A stretch of DNA of 17,500 nt. It comes from Trachelipus rathkii. Taxonomy: Eukaryota; Arthropoda; Malacostraca; Isopoda; Trachelipodidae. This document shows, piece by piece, positions 1 to 9,699 of the stretch; the stretch's first letter is position 1; the number at the start of each line of letters is the position of its first letter. The position numbers were made by a program, and so were the translations under genes. Location of the stretch: positions 1-17,500 of the forward strand of contig JABUQX010086870.1 in the NCBI GenBank assembly GCA_015478945.1. The letters are read 5' to 3'. The notes beneath the pieces were generated by a model. The model saw nothing but the letters and a program-made list of their open reading frames with translations. It did no database searches and was not told the origin of the DNA.

Positions 1-13
1 CACACCACAACAC

Positions 14-23
14 GAGAGAGAGA
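14..23. repeat. (GA)5 microsatellite
   Basis: Five uninterrupted GA units close to the window edge, running directly into TA-rich sequence. A short simple repeat with no sign of function. Confidence 0.8.
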
Positions 24-125
24 TATATTTTATTATATTATCTTATTATAACAACACTACACTGAAAAGCAATTTAATGATGGGTGTAGTACCTTACTAT
101 GACTACTACTCACTAGGTACTCATA

Positions 126-142
126 ATATATATATATATATA
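126..142. repeat. (TA)n microsatellite
   Basis: An uninterrupted alternating TA tract in AT-rich DNA. It is followed about 40 bases on by a second, longer TA tract. Confidence 0.9.
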
Positions 143-183
143 CCTTATAACTTTACGTATTATTTTTTTATTTATTATATACC

Positions 184-207
184 TATATATATATATATAT
201 ATATATT
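184..207. repeat. (TA)n microsatellite
   Basis: About twelve uninterrupted TA units. The stretch is self-complementary and could extrude a cruciform, but nothing suggests a specific role. Confidence 0.9.
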
Positions 208-240
208 ATTACTTCATTTTAAGCTATCTCGAGCTATTTG

Positions 241-1900
241 CAAAAAGTGATTTTCCATCTCTTCCTCCTGGCACGTTTTTTGCTTTCAACCGTTTCACCG
301 ATTTCCTAATCTGAGAGTAATTTAAAACTACTTTATGTGGCAAAATCAAAAACTCATGATCATGTAAACAGCCATACTTTACTCATATCTTTGCTAACTA
401 TCGTTATGTTAGAAAACTAAAATTTTATAAAAAAATAATGTACTTACTTTTCGTCCTGATCTTGCTCCTCTCAATACAGAATGACATTTATTCACTTTTA
501 ACTTTTGAGTTCTACTTTAATTTGTAGGTGTGCTCTAACTCGACGTTAGTTGTATAGTTGTTTTGAAATATTGTTTTTCTCATATACTACTCTGTTTTTT
601 CTTTTTTCCATGACTCATGGGTGAAACAATTGTAATTGTGAGTTTTTGTCTGAATTGCGTATATTTAGTTGATTGAGGCGGAATTAACTCATTGTCAATT
701 GGTCAGGGTATCGATCTTTGATTGCGCTCTTGTCTCGCGGAGGTCTGTCTTGAGACCATTGTTTCTAAGGCACAAGAATCTTTTCTATCATGCGCTCGTA
801 TGCTATGTATAACTCGATGCATTAGCTCTGCGGTATTATTTTTTGTTTGTGTTTTTTATGGCTAAGTGCAAGTTTTTACAATTGTTTGCAAACTGTCCCT
901 TACTGCGGATCCACCCCCCTCGTGTCTTTTTTATTGTCCCGTCCTTGTGTTTTTACAAAGCTCGAATGTTACAACTCATCAGCAATTTTTTTTATGAAAT
1001 ACTACTATTTTAAGTTTAATTAAGTATTTAAAGCTTGGGATGGAGAGTGCTCACTATCGTTGACCGTGTATTTTTTGGATGCTATCTTATGTTAACTGCC
1101 TCTTCCTCCAAAAATTTTTGCGGCATCTGAATCATGGATCCTACTTAACATTGTTCGCCTTCCTTGTCTTTGTGACAATCTCTCGTCTCGCGGTCTCCGA
1201 TTATGGAACTTCACTTTTTGGGATGTCCGCAAGGTGAGTGTGTAGATCTTTGAAGACATAAACGAACGTATGGGGTGTTTATTATAGTGGGTAGGTGTAA
1301 GAGGAGTTACTAGATTCTCCGGGTATTGAACACCTGGCGTGGTTGTCTCTGAAGTGAGGAACAATTTGCTCCGATGCTTTTAACGACTGTGAGGCTGTGA
1401 TCCCTCTAACCCAAAAAAGTTGAGTTCAAGAACTTTTTCTTTTTGAATGAGCAAATTACTTTTTATTGCAATTTTAACACACTACTATATTTTTATTTCC
1501 AAGCAACGGAGGGTTGATGGGTCAGGTGATCAGAATACCTGTCGGCCATCTTGTAATTTGTATGCTGTATAAACTGTTCTTGGGAACTTTCAACTTTGTT
1601 TGGCGTTGTAGGTGATTAGGCGTCTAGGTTCTTCTCTCGCTAAACTGGCTATTGAGCTAATGATTTGGTTTTCTTGCGGTATTTTCGCGAGCATCGGGTG
1701 ATGTGTCGTATTATTCCGCGGAGCATTCAGTAATTCTTCGGTTACCTTTTTCTCTTTTTCAACTTGTCATGTTCCTTTGTGGTACTTTAATAAGATATCT
1801 AAATATAATTGTGGGATAATTCCGATTATTGGTCTAATGATGTTTAACTGCACAACTGATAAATAGTAAGGTTTATTTAAGTTTGCATACTATACAATAG
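241..1900. other. mixed-composition non-coding segment, nothing recognised
   Basis: Composition is closer to balanced than in the neighbouring AT-rich blocks, especially at 600-1760. I looked for tRNA-like boxes, terminal inverted repeats, reverse transcriptase or transposase motifs and splice-bounded coding segments, and recognised none. The only notable open frame is the minus-strand stretch at 1092-1364, listed separately. The segment may be old unique DNA or a heavily decayed mobile element. Confidence 0.5.
1092..1364 (-). other. unrecognised minus-strand open frame, probably not a gene
   Basis: A 90-codon open stretch on the minus strand. Its first codon is TTG, and the first ATG is only at residue 36 (plus-strand position 1259). 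The C-terminal half is rich in arginine and serine, with runs such as NRRPRDERLSQRQGRR. No domain, signal peptide or membrane segment is visible. Neither flank shows a matching splice-bounded exon. It could be a fragment of a decayed retroelement or a chance open frame in the GC-richer part of this segment. I do not recognise it and would not annotate it as a protein. Confidence 0.12.
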
Positions 1901-1904
1901 GGTT

Positions 1905-2520
1905 TTCCTCTATGGAGTGATTATTGTTGAGGGTAGTTATTTTATATTTATTATATATATATATATTTAGGTTATTTTGTAGTTTTATTATTATTAGGAT
2001 TATATTATTATATATTAGGTATTATATATATATAATATATATTTAATAATATATAATATATATATATAATTTTTATATGTTATATATAGTATTAGTAGTA
2101 ATATATATTGAGGTTTTTATGGTAGTATATATTACGATAGTCAGGTTATTTTGTATTGGTATTAGCTGTATGTTATTGTATCGTTTATATTAGGTAGTTT
2201 AGGTTATTTATTATACTATATATATTGTTTGAGGGTGTAGTATTAACTTAGTGATTTATTATGGTGTGGCTGTGAAGGTAGGTTATTGTTTATTAATAGT
2301 GAGTTTAGTTATATATAATAATAATAGTATATATATATAAGGTGTTTATTTATATTATTGTATAGCTGTTTACGTTATATATATTTGGTTGGTTTTTTCT
2401 GGTAGTTACTATAGATATATAATAGTCCGAGCCCTTACCTTAACGTTTATTGGATTTATATTTATATTTTTCTATATATACTATATATATATATATAATA
2501 ATATATATTTAAATTTAACA
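1905..2520. repeat. AT-rich, C-poor region with several (TA)n tracts and a recurring AGGTTATT motif
   Basis: Clear (TA)n tracts lie near 1952-1966, 2022-2045, 2329-2339 and 2482-2497. Between them the plus strand is built mostly from T, A and G with little C. The octamer AGGTTATT recurs at 1969, 2143, 2201 and 2280. It is followed by TTGTA in the first two copies, TATTA in the third and GTTTA in the fourth. This looks like low-complexity DNA with a degenerate dispersed motif. No coding or RNA gene is visible. Confidence 0.65.
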
Positions 2521-3190
2521 CTTTTAACTTAAAAATAAATGGTGTATGTTTATTATGTTAGAAGAAAGAAAGATTATCTCGTCTCAGCTTTCTTAAAATA
2601 AATGAATGTCTTCTATTTGTATTATAATATTTGTGAGTATATTTTTAACACTCTAAAATAATGCGTAATAATTTTAAAACTAAAAATTTTATGAGTTAGA
2701 GTAAAAAACGTTAAGGATTTTTTGATATTATACTTTTATACGTATATATATGCTATTACGTATTATTATACCTAGTTCATTTGCGTGTGTGCTAGACTAT
2801 AATTCAAGTATATTACTATTTAAATCAACATCTAAATTTAATTAAAGACATTGTGCAGGGTAGCACTTTGGCTTTGTGTATATTAGATACGCTTTTATTG
2901 GCCATATTACTTAATGAACTGGTTTCTTTTATTATCTATATATACCTTATTATATATATTAGCGTTTCTGACCCTAGTCCGGTTTTGTCTTCTTATGATA
3001 TTATCGTGATAATATTATTAAAATACTATCTGTTGTATATTATCATAGCCGCTATTATTACCCTATGTATATAATGTGAAGTTGCATAAATAAAAAAAAA
3101 GAAAAAAAAACTATGACTTTTCAAAAGAATTTTGTTTAGATTAAAAGTTTCATAATTATATGTAGAACCTGAATATTCCGTTTTACTGTA
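2521..3190. other. AT-rich segment, no gene seen
   Basis: AT-rich sequence with an A-rich run at about 3091-3109. A near-palindrome at 2998-3015 has 8-base arms (ATATTATC and GATAATAT) around GT. The open frames here encode runs of I, L, Y and T, as expected from AT-rich DNA, and carry no recognisable domain. Confidence 0.6.
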
Positions 3191-3197
3191 GCATTTA

Positions 3198-3359
3198 TTT
3201 TTTTTTTTTTTTTGTGTCATTGCTTAAACTCTTCATCAGGGGCGAATGGAATTTATGATCTCTCATTTTTATTTTTCCCCCATGTTAATCGGGGCTCGAA
3301 CTGTGACGTGGGTAGGCCGAGAGGACCATCCGCCTCGGTCTGCCACATCTTTTTGTGCG
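3198..3359 (-). mobile_element. SINE-like retroposon fragment, poly(A) tail at the low-coordinate end
   Basis: Read on the minus strand, a GC-richer head starting near 3349 (GTGGCAGACCGAGG) is followed at about 3289-3301 by CAGTTCGAGCCCC. This matches the RNA polymerase III B-box pattern GTTCGANNCC found in tRNA-derived SINEs. An AT-rich body follows and the element ends in 16 A (plus-strand T at 3198-3213). The 9-mer CGTTTTACT occurs on both sides, at 3179-3187 and 3360-3368, and could be a target-site duplication. It is short, and about ten extra bases separate the left copy from the tail. The head has a possible 7-bp stem (3315-3321 with 3334-3340), but the T-arm does not pair, so it is not an intact tRNA. 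Whether this is a named SINE family needs a repeat-library comparison. Confidence 0.42.
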
Positions 3360-3471
3360 CGTTTTACTTTTATTGCTCTATTCTTTTTCAGTCTCTATAA
3401 AGGATATAATTTTTAGTTTCCTTTCATTCCTCAAGTTTTTTATGGTATATACTTGGGTTAAACTAAAAAAT

Positions 3472-3605
3472 ACCAACAGGGTACAACCACAAAGATGAGA
3501 TGATTCGTGTTGGTCATCTCGGCTCCGGGTGGACAACTGGGTGGGAATCCTATCGTCCCCCTCTGTCCGCCTGTCGTTGGACTGCGATGCCCTGCTTTTA
3601 ATGGG
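3472..3605. mobile_element. GC-rich island, probable retroposon fragment
   Basis: A sharply bounded block of much higher GC than either flank, ending just before an A-rich run (AATAAAAAAAATA) on the plus strand. It contains the inverted heptamers ACCAACA (3472-3478) and TGTTGGT (3508-3514). A separate 7-bp hairpin pairs GAGATGA (3497-3503) with TCATCTC (3514-3520). The abrupt composition change and the A-rich edge suggest an inserted short retroposon, or the upstream half of one minus-strand element continuing into 3198-3359. No coding capacity is recognised in any frame, and the minus-strand open frame crossing it has no domain. Confidence 0.33.
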
Positions 3606-4815
3606 ACAATAAAAAAAATATTTTCATAATATTTCAAATGAATAACATCGAAAAAAAATATTACGATGATTTTTAGGTTCAACATATATTTATGAAACTT
3701 TTATACTAAATAAAGTTCTTTGAAAAGTTTAATAGTTTTTGGTTATTGATGCATACTTCACCATAATATGAGGTATCTGTCTATATGTATATAATAGTTT
3801 TATATATTTTATCATTAATATATATTAGTAATTATTTTATATACCTTTATAATATCTATCTTAATATATTATGATAGTTTACTGGATAGGCGTTATGGTA
3901 TTTTTATATTATTTTACTATTTTGAAATACGTCTATTAATTATATATGATATACCTACCGTTAGGCTGCTATATTATCTATTTTATATTATTTTTTGTTT
4001 AGTCGTTACTATATATATATATATTACGTGTTATATATTTTTTTAAATGTATAATATATTTCGTTACTGAAAAACATTTGATTTTTTTCGTTTACTATTT
4101 ATACTGTTTGCTTTTATATTATTTTTATTTCGTTATATATTGAATAATATATATTATAGTATTAGTAATAGTAATATTACTTTTTTAATATTATTGTTAT
4201 ATTACTCTATGAAGAATGATAAATAATCAAATATATGTTTTCTATTTCATATACGGTCTTTAGATATACAATATTACAATATAATTATAGGATAATTATA
4301 ATTTATTCTATTTAAGTGTTCTATTTAATCAGTAACTTTTGTTTGGGGATGTGCGCTTTTATTATGTTTAGTATTTAAATATAGGCTTTATATCATGAGA
4401 TGCTATTCAGATTGTAGTATTTTGTTAGAAAAAATGTGATTACTATTATTGTCTTGTTTATTTTTATGCCAACATTCGTGGAAAAAGAAAAATAGAAATT
4501 ATAGTTTTTTTCTGTTTGCTTCGTTTTATGATATCTATATGGTCTTATATTGAGTATAGTTGTATCATAAGGTGGAATATTACTGTTTTATTAATAAAAT
4601 GATCGCTTATTTCAATTAAAAATATAAGCTACAATAATTGATATATTATATATATATGATTATCAGGTGTATATAGTCATATAGTAGTTAATTACGTAGT
4701 TTATCTTACTTACGTCATTATTTTATATTTTACGGTTACTATGTATTTTCTGATGGTGGTTTATCTATATTTCCTTATTTCTCACGTGTGATTATTTACG
4801 TATAGCTATACTATA
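3606..4815. other. AT-rich non-coding segment
   Basis: Very AT-rich, with many short TA and ATATT runs and no long open frame. I see no gene, RNA or structured repeat beyond these short simple-sequence runs. Confidence 0.65.
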
Positions 4816-4818
4816 TAT

Positions 4819-4840
4819 TATATATATATATATATATATA
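4819..4840. repeat. (TA)n microsatellite at a composition boundary
   Basis: About eleven TA units lying exactly where AT-rich DNA gives way to the pyrimidine-rich block beginning CTCTCAGCG. A similar (TA)n tract lies just beyond the far edge of that block, at about 7135-7152. Confidence 0.9.
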
Positions 4841-7084
4841 CTCTCAGCGTGCGTGTCTCGCGTTACTGTCCTTCGCGCCAGGAAGTCTGGTCTGTAGGAA
4901 CCTATACGAAACTGTCAGTGAATCTCCAGCATGCCTCGTGTCTACTCTGGCTCTGTTCCTTCCCTCTCCGAGAAGTCTCTTCTCCTTTATTTCCCTTCCA
5001 CCGCAGGCTCAGCTTCCACCATCTCCATCATACGGAGATTCTTGCAACGATCCCCAATCCGTGTCTTCTCATTGGTCTTACCTCTTCTTGTAGTCTTCTT
5101 ACCATCTCGGTTTCCACTCCCAGTGCTTCTTCTTCGCCAGGCCTATTTCTTCCTGCACTCCTTTCGAAATGCCCCCTTCCTCATCGATTCTTGGCGACAT
5201 CTATCCTCCTCTTAACATACGGTGGTGCACTCCTTTCGACTTCCCTTCTGACTCCTTTCATTCCTTATTCCCTATCTTTCTTAGTCTTCGCCAATTATTT
5301 TTCTTATGATCTTCATCTCCGTTGCTTGTATCCTGCTTTCATGCCTTTTGGTAGTAGTACAACAGTGTCCTCTGCATTCCGTTTATATAGCAATATATAG
5401 GTGCTAACAGACTTTGTCTTTCTTTCCAAAAACTGTCTTTTCCATATACTCTATCAGGTCCCATATACTTTGGTCCGTGTTCTATCACAGGATATCACTA
5501 GCGCCTCTCGCTTGCTCTGTCTTCGAATCTTCGTTTATCTCTATCGTGGGGGATCGGGTTCTTGCACTACACGCCTACCAGTCTCTGTATTATATTCCAC
5601 CCAGGTATTTAATATCTTTTAAACTTTCTTTCCAAGCTTTCGGTCCCCACTTTACCCAGTGAGTGTGCGGCCCAGACCAGCCTTCCCTACTGCTGCTCAC
5701 CCAGTTCTATGTGCGCCGGCGGATCCTTTTCTGTTTTCCTGGTCCAAGTGGTGTGTCATGTTTGTAGTGGGTTTGCGCGTGGTTTTTGCTCCCAATTTGG
5801 TGTTCCGCGCAAAATCTAGGGTACATTTGTGCTTGGGTCCGATTCCTTCTTCTTTACTTGTTCACTCTCACACCCAGCCAAATTCTATTTCTTCGGCATA
5901 TGCCATGTTATGTCCCGCTCTTGATTCCGATTTCCCCCCACCTCCTCTTTAAACCTCAATCAATAGTAGCTTTATCAAATATATAGCTATTGATATCAGT
6001 TTATGTGTGCCATATTAGCGTTGCTTCCCTGTTCACCCCTTTTTCGCTACCTTTTCCTAAAAAGTTGGATGTTTGGATTCTATTCTTTTCATTTTTATAG
6101 CCTTGTTATACCCTTTTCTCACATTGCACTTTGCTCTATCTATGTTTTTGTAACATTACTCGTCTTCAGTGCATTCCACACATGATCTGCTTCACTGTCC
6201 ACTCCATAATCTCTTCTAACTACCTTCTCGTCATGAGGTCCATGGCGGTGCTGCGTGAGTACCTTGTGTGGTCATGAAGGCTTTGTGTGCCCTCTTTACT
6301 ATCCTCATCGTAAGACTATCTTTACTGAGATTTCATATTCATGGATGTCCTCGCTGTTTCACGTTCCGTCAATCTTCTTTCTTCTCCAATCTGCTCTCAC
6401 GCGTGAATATTCAGGTTCCGGTTCCGTACTGCCTCTACCTTCTTCCTGTACCACAGGCTGCGTGGTTCGTCCTCTGCCTACGTGTGTGCTGTGGGTTTCT
6501 GTATAGGATTAGTATGCGTTTTCGCAGTCTTTTTTTCCTGCACAACTACTCTTCTTTGCGATTATTACTTGGTGTTTTGGTGCCATATGAATCTATCAAG
6601 GAAGCGTATTCCCGCCTGTAATTTACTTTTTTGCGATCACCCTCTCCGGTAGTCGCTCCTTCTCCTGTTCGTTTAATACTATACTGTGAGCTATCATATT
6701 CAGTCATAATGAATGGTTTTGTTTGTGGCCGAGGTTTGGCCTCAGGCGTCGTCTGTGGGTATCCTTGTGCTTCTGCCTTTAGGGTTCTTTTGTCCCTATC
6801 TCACCGTATTATCAACTTCATGTTAGTAGCTCCAAAACGCTTCTCTCTTTCACCCTCTCCGCCTTCCTTAATGCAAACTCAACTGCTATTTCATGCTTCG
6901 GCCGGGTCACGCTTTCTTTACTCCCTCCTTTTCCTGTGATTCTCTCTGTATTTCTTTCTTATATGCGTCTTTCTTTTCCTAGGTGTCTTTTCCTCTCTAT
7001 CGTTAATTTCTATATCTTTCTCCTTGCGCAACTGGTTTTGCTCTTTTTATTCAAGTCCTCCTCTTCGCCCTCCTCGAAACTCAT
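4841..7084. other. 2.2 kb pyrimidine-rich block of higher GC, no recognised gene
   Basis: The plus strand is dominated by C and T, with many CTTCTC, TTCC and CCTC runs, and GC is well above both flanks. Several overlapping plus-strand open frames of 60-183 codons exist. They are rich in L, S, F and P, overlap in different frames over the same DNA, and show no domain, as expected when a T/C-rich strand is translated. I sampled minus-strand frames at about 4861-5040 and 5640-5830; those were broken by stops and gave nothing recognisable. I found no terminal inverted repeats at the edges. It may be an old insertion or a pyrimidine-rich low-complexity domain; its function is unknown. Confidence 0.5.
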
Positions 7085-7600
7085 CTCTCCTTATGATGAT
7101 ATATATTAGTCACTATTATAATATGGTTGTATTCATATATATATATATATATAGTATACGCTGTTTTCACTATTATACTTAATATGTACTAATATATCCA
7201 TACGCGTGGCTCCGCGGTGCTAGGGTATGATATACCATTATCGTAATTTCACCTTAGGTACTATAACAGTATCTTATTTATCGCCTTCGTTGTACTTTAT
7301 AATTATCATATTACTTATTTATTAGTACCTTTCTACTTCTAATATAATATTGTATTTTATATTTACCTGGGGTGATTAGTGATAGTATATACTATTCAGG
7401 TGAGGTGGAATAACTACTGAGGGCTGATATACTCGTCTTATATATATGATACGGTAGTTATATATTCATTACATATATATATTATAATTATAGTATATTT
7501 TATCCTCACCTACACCTTCCATAGTACATGCTTATACACATTAACTATTAGCTCATTAATATATATTTAGGTGATATAGTCAGGTGCTGTGGTATAAGGT
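7085..7600. other. AT-rich spacer with (TA)n
   Basis: AT-rich DNA with a (TA)n tract at about 7135-7152 and several shorter TA runs up to 7600. No gene or RNA is seen. Confidence 0.65.
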
Positions 7601-8330
7601 GCGCGCGCTGAGGTGGTGTTAGAGAAGTCGCATGGTGACAAGCCGTTGCAAGTGAAACCATGTTTGCTGCTCGTTGATTGTCGTGTAAGCTAATCTAGTT
7701 TGAATCGTTGTGAGCAGCTCGTCAGGCCTCTTGGACTAAAATAAACACTCTGCATACGGCGATCGATGCTTGATAGGTGACGCGTTGGAATGGTGTTTGG
7801 ACCGAACATTCTCTCATGAGCATAATATGCAGCGATGCTAAGTGAATGCAGACAGTGTGTTGTTCCTTGTCGTAGGAATATCGGTAAATACTTGTGTTCT
7901 TTGTATGCAGGTATAATCTCAGCTTCTTCTTCGTTCTGCAGTCTTGGAATTGGTGAGTTTGCCGTTCATTTGTCCACCCGCCTCTCGTGATAATGCATAA
8001 TTAGCATCGACTATCTGTGAGTGCCCTCTTGTCTGTGACTCTCGTCAGTGGTGTGAAAATTTCTTTCGGTGGCCGACCTTCTCTGCAATATAGTCTAGAG
8101 AGGCTTAACGGAGGGAGAGAAGACGCTCGATTATCCTATATTTCGATCTGTTCACATCGCGTTTTACTACTACAGCGCATATCATTACAAGTATGTGGAG
8201 GCCTTGCTATCTTCCTAATATTATTTCTGATTCGTCACAAAATTTGGGTTCACGTCATCTAGTTGGCACTTATCGCTCCTGTGCTAGGTCGAACAGGTGT
8301 GGGTTCTGTCTTGACTGTAACCTTTTTCTC
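7600..8330. other. higher-GC block, no recognised gene
   Basis: Begins abruptly near GGTGCGCGCGCTGAGG and is close to balanced in base composition. An 81-codon plus-strand open frame at 8017-8262 begins with a non-ATG codon and shows only an arginine/serine-rich start and a hydrophobic end (LAIFLILFLI); no family is recognised. Splice-like strings such as TGTATGCAG|GTATAA near 7910 occur but do not join coherent coding pieces. It could be a decayed mobile element or old unique sequence. Confidence 0.45.
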
Positions 8331-9480
8331 TAATAATTGCTGTAATTAAAATTATTCAGTAAACAACTACCTTTCTGACATTGCACTTTTTTGTCCTTTG
8401 TGGATTGTATTCACCTTTGCAGAGCACGTCATCAATAATTTACTATTTATTTTTTTTTTTTTTTTTAAGAACTTATGCCAATTATCCCCAATTGAGGATT
8501 TAAACGCTACTTTTTCCTTAAGTTTAGAAGCTGTCAATGGGTAATCCTTCTATAAATGTCATATGTTTGTTAGTCTTTCCGTCCTTTACTTAGGACCTAT
8601 TTCAACTGATTCCGTCAGCTAATTCTCATCATTTTCTCCTAATGTGCATATATACCTTTCATTAACTATAGTATAAACTTAAGTAAGTTTTGCTTGGGGG
8701 ACTTTAAACTCTTTTCTTTTCCTCCTCTAATTACCCAATTATAGCGTTCGCTTTATAGTAAGTTTTCTGTTTTTCTTTCTCATCTATTCCATAACTATTG
8801 GTAAGAACCTATCTATCTTTTTGGCTTATCTCCTAACTTCTATTCATTATTTCCTTAATCTTTCTTGTTTCCGATATTATAGGCTCTACTTTCTTCTCAC
8901 TCACATTTTTAAAACCTCTTATCTTTCAATTCTTCATCTATACGTCCTTTGAATTGCTCCTGGACTTTAACCTTTCCCCTAATTTCAATGTTTCGCTGAT
9001 TCCTTATACATATATTGGAATATTTGAAATATTGAGTTAATACCAATTTTCCTTATTATTATTCTTTTAGAAATAGACTGATTTCTATAGATCTAAGATT
9101 TCTTAGTGCTTTTGCTTTCTTCAATATATTTCACTTTATCATCTTCTTTTATAAACACCTTTAACCTTTATCTCTAGGACTAATGACCGTTTTCTTTGGC
9201 GCCTTTTCTCTTTTTCCTCGTCAAAGTTATCTCAAGGAAAAGATTGATTCTTTTCATCAATGTGTCTTTGTCTTAATATTTGTTGGTTTTCTCATTTCCC
9301 ATTAACTTGTCAATCACATTTGTTCTGTGGAAATAATTCCTTTATCTCACAGCTATTATTAATTGGATTTTTAATGGCTCATATAAGTTTAAATTATATT
9401 TTTCTTACCATTTTGGTATTTTGTACGTTTTATATTCTCTAACTTTTCAATCTGTATTTCGTACTTTCTCCCCCTTTCTC
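8331..9480. other. T/C-rich non-coding tract
   Basis: T-dominated plus strand with scattered CTTTC, CTCC and TTTCAAT motifs. Around 8920-8990, TTTCAATTC, TTTGAATTG and TTTCAATG recur at roughly 23-35 base spacing, faintly resembling the clearer repeat at 10981-12125. A 60-codon frame at 9260-9442 is hydrophobic because the strand is T-rich and has no domain. No gene is seen. Confidence 0.5.
8450..8466. repeat. T17 homopolymer, possible minus-strand poly(A) tail
   Basis: Seventeen T in a row preceded by TATTTA, similar to the left edge of the T16 tract at 3198. Read on the minus strand it could be the poly(A) tail of a retroposon running in from the right. The sequence at 8467-8520 shows no pol III box or recognised element. 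Confidence 0.5.
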
Positions 9481-9539
9481 TTTTAAAAGTAGGACCTTTT
9501 ATTAAACTGTTTAGTTTGACAAGAAATGAGTTTCATCTT

Positions 9540-9690
9540 GTCTTGTTATTATGATTCTTAATAGTTTCATTTAGTTACTTAGTTTTATCATTTAGTTTTT
9601 TAAGTTTTAGTTTTAGTTATAAGTTTTTAAGTTTCCTTTAGTTTTTATCTATTGTATTTCTTTAGTTCATTTAACTTCGTTTAATAGTAC
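9540..9690. repeat. degenerate TTTAGTT simple repeat
   Basis: TTTAGTT and near variants (CATTTAGTT, TTTTAGTTTTAG, TTAAGTTT, CCTTTAGTTT) follow each other over about 150 bases. Spacing is irregular, which fits a decayed simple repeat. It is not the arthropod telomere unit TTAGG. Confidence 0.6.
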
Positions 9691-9699
9691 CAGGTCGGT

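Noticed and set aside
3289..3349. A tRNA gene on the minus strand
   Set aside because: A B-box-like motif is present, but the T-stem arms do not pair and no anticodon or acceptor stem can be drawn; a SINE head fits better.
4849..5400. 183-codon plus-strand open frame
   Set aside because: It is the longest frame in the window, but it is rich in L, S, F and P as expected of a T/C-rich strand. It overlaps another open frame of similar character and shows no domain or plausible exon structure.
5959..5994. 8-bp inverted repeat ATCAATAG / CTATTGAT
   Set aside because: The loop is 20 bases and no other element is nearby; stems this short are expected by chance in AT-rich DNA.
4841..7084. DNA transposon with terminal inverted repeats
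   Set aside because: The two edges were compared by eye and do not form inverted repeats; no transposase motif was found.
9540..9690. Telomeric repeat
   Set aside because: The unit is TTTAGTT-like and irregular, not TTAGG or TTAGGG.
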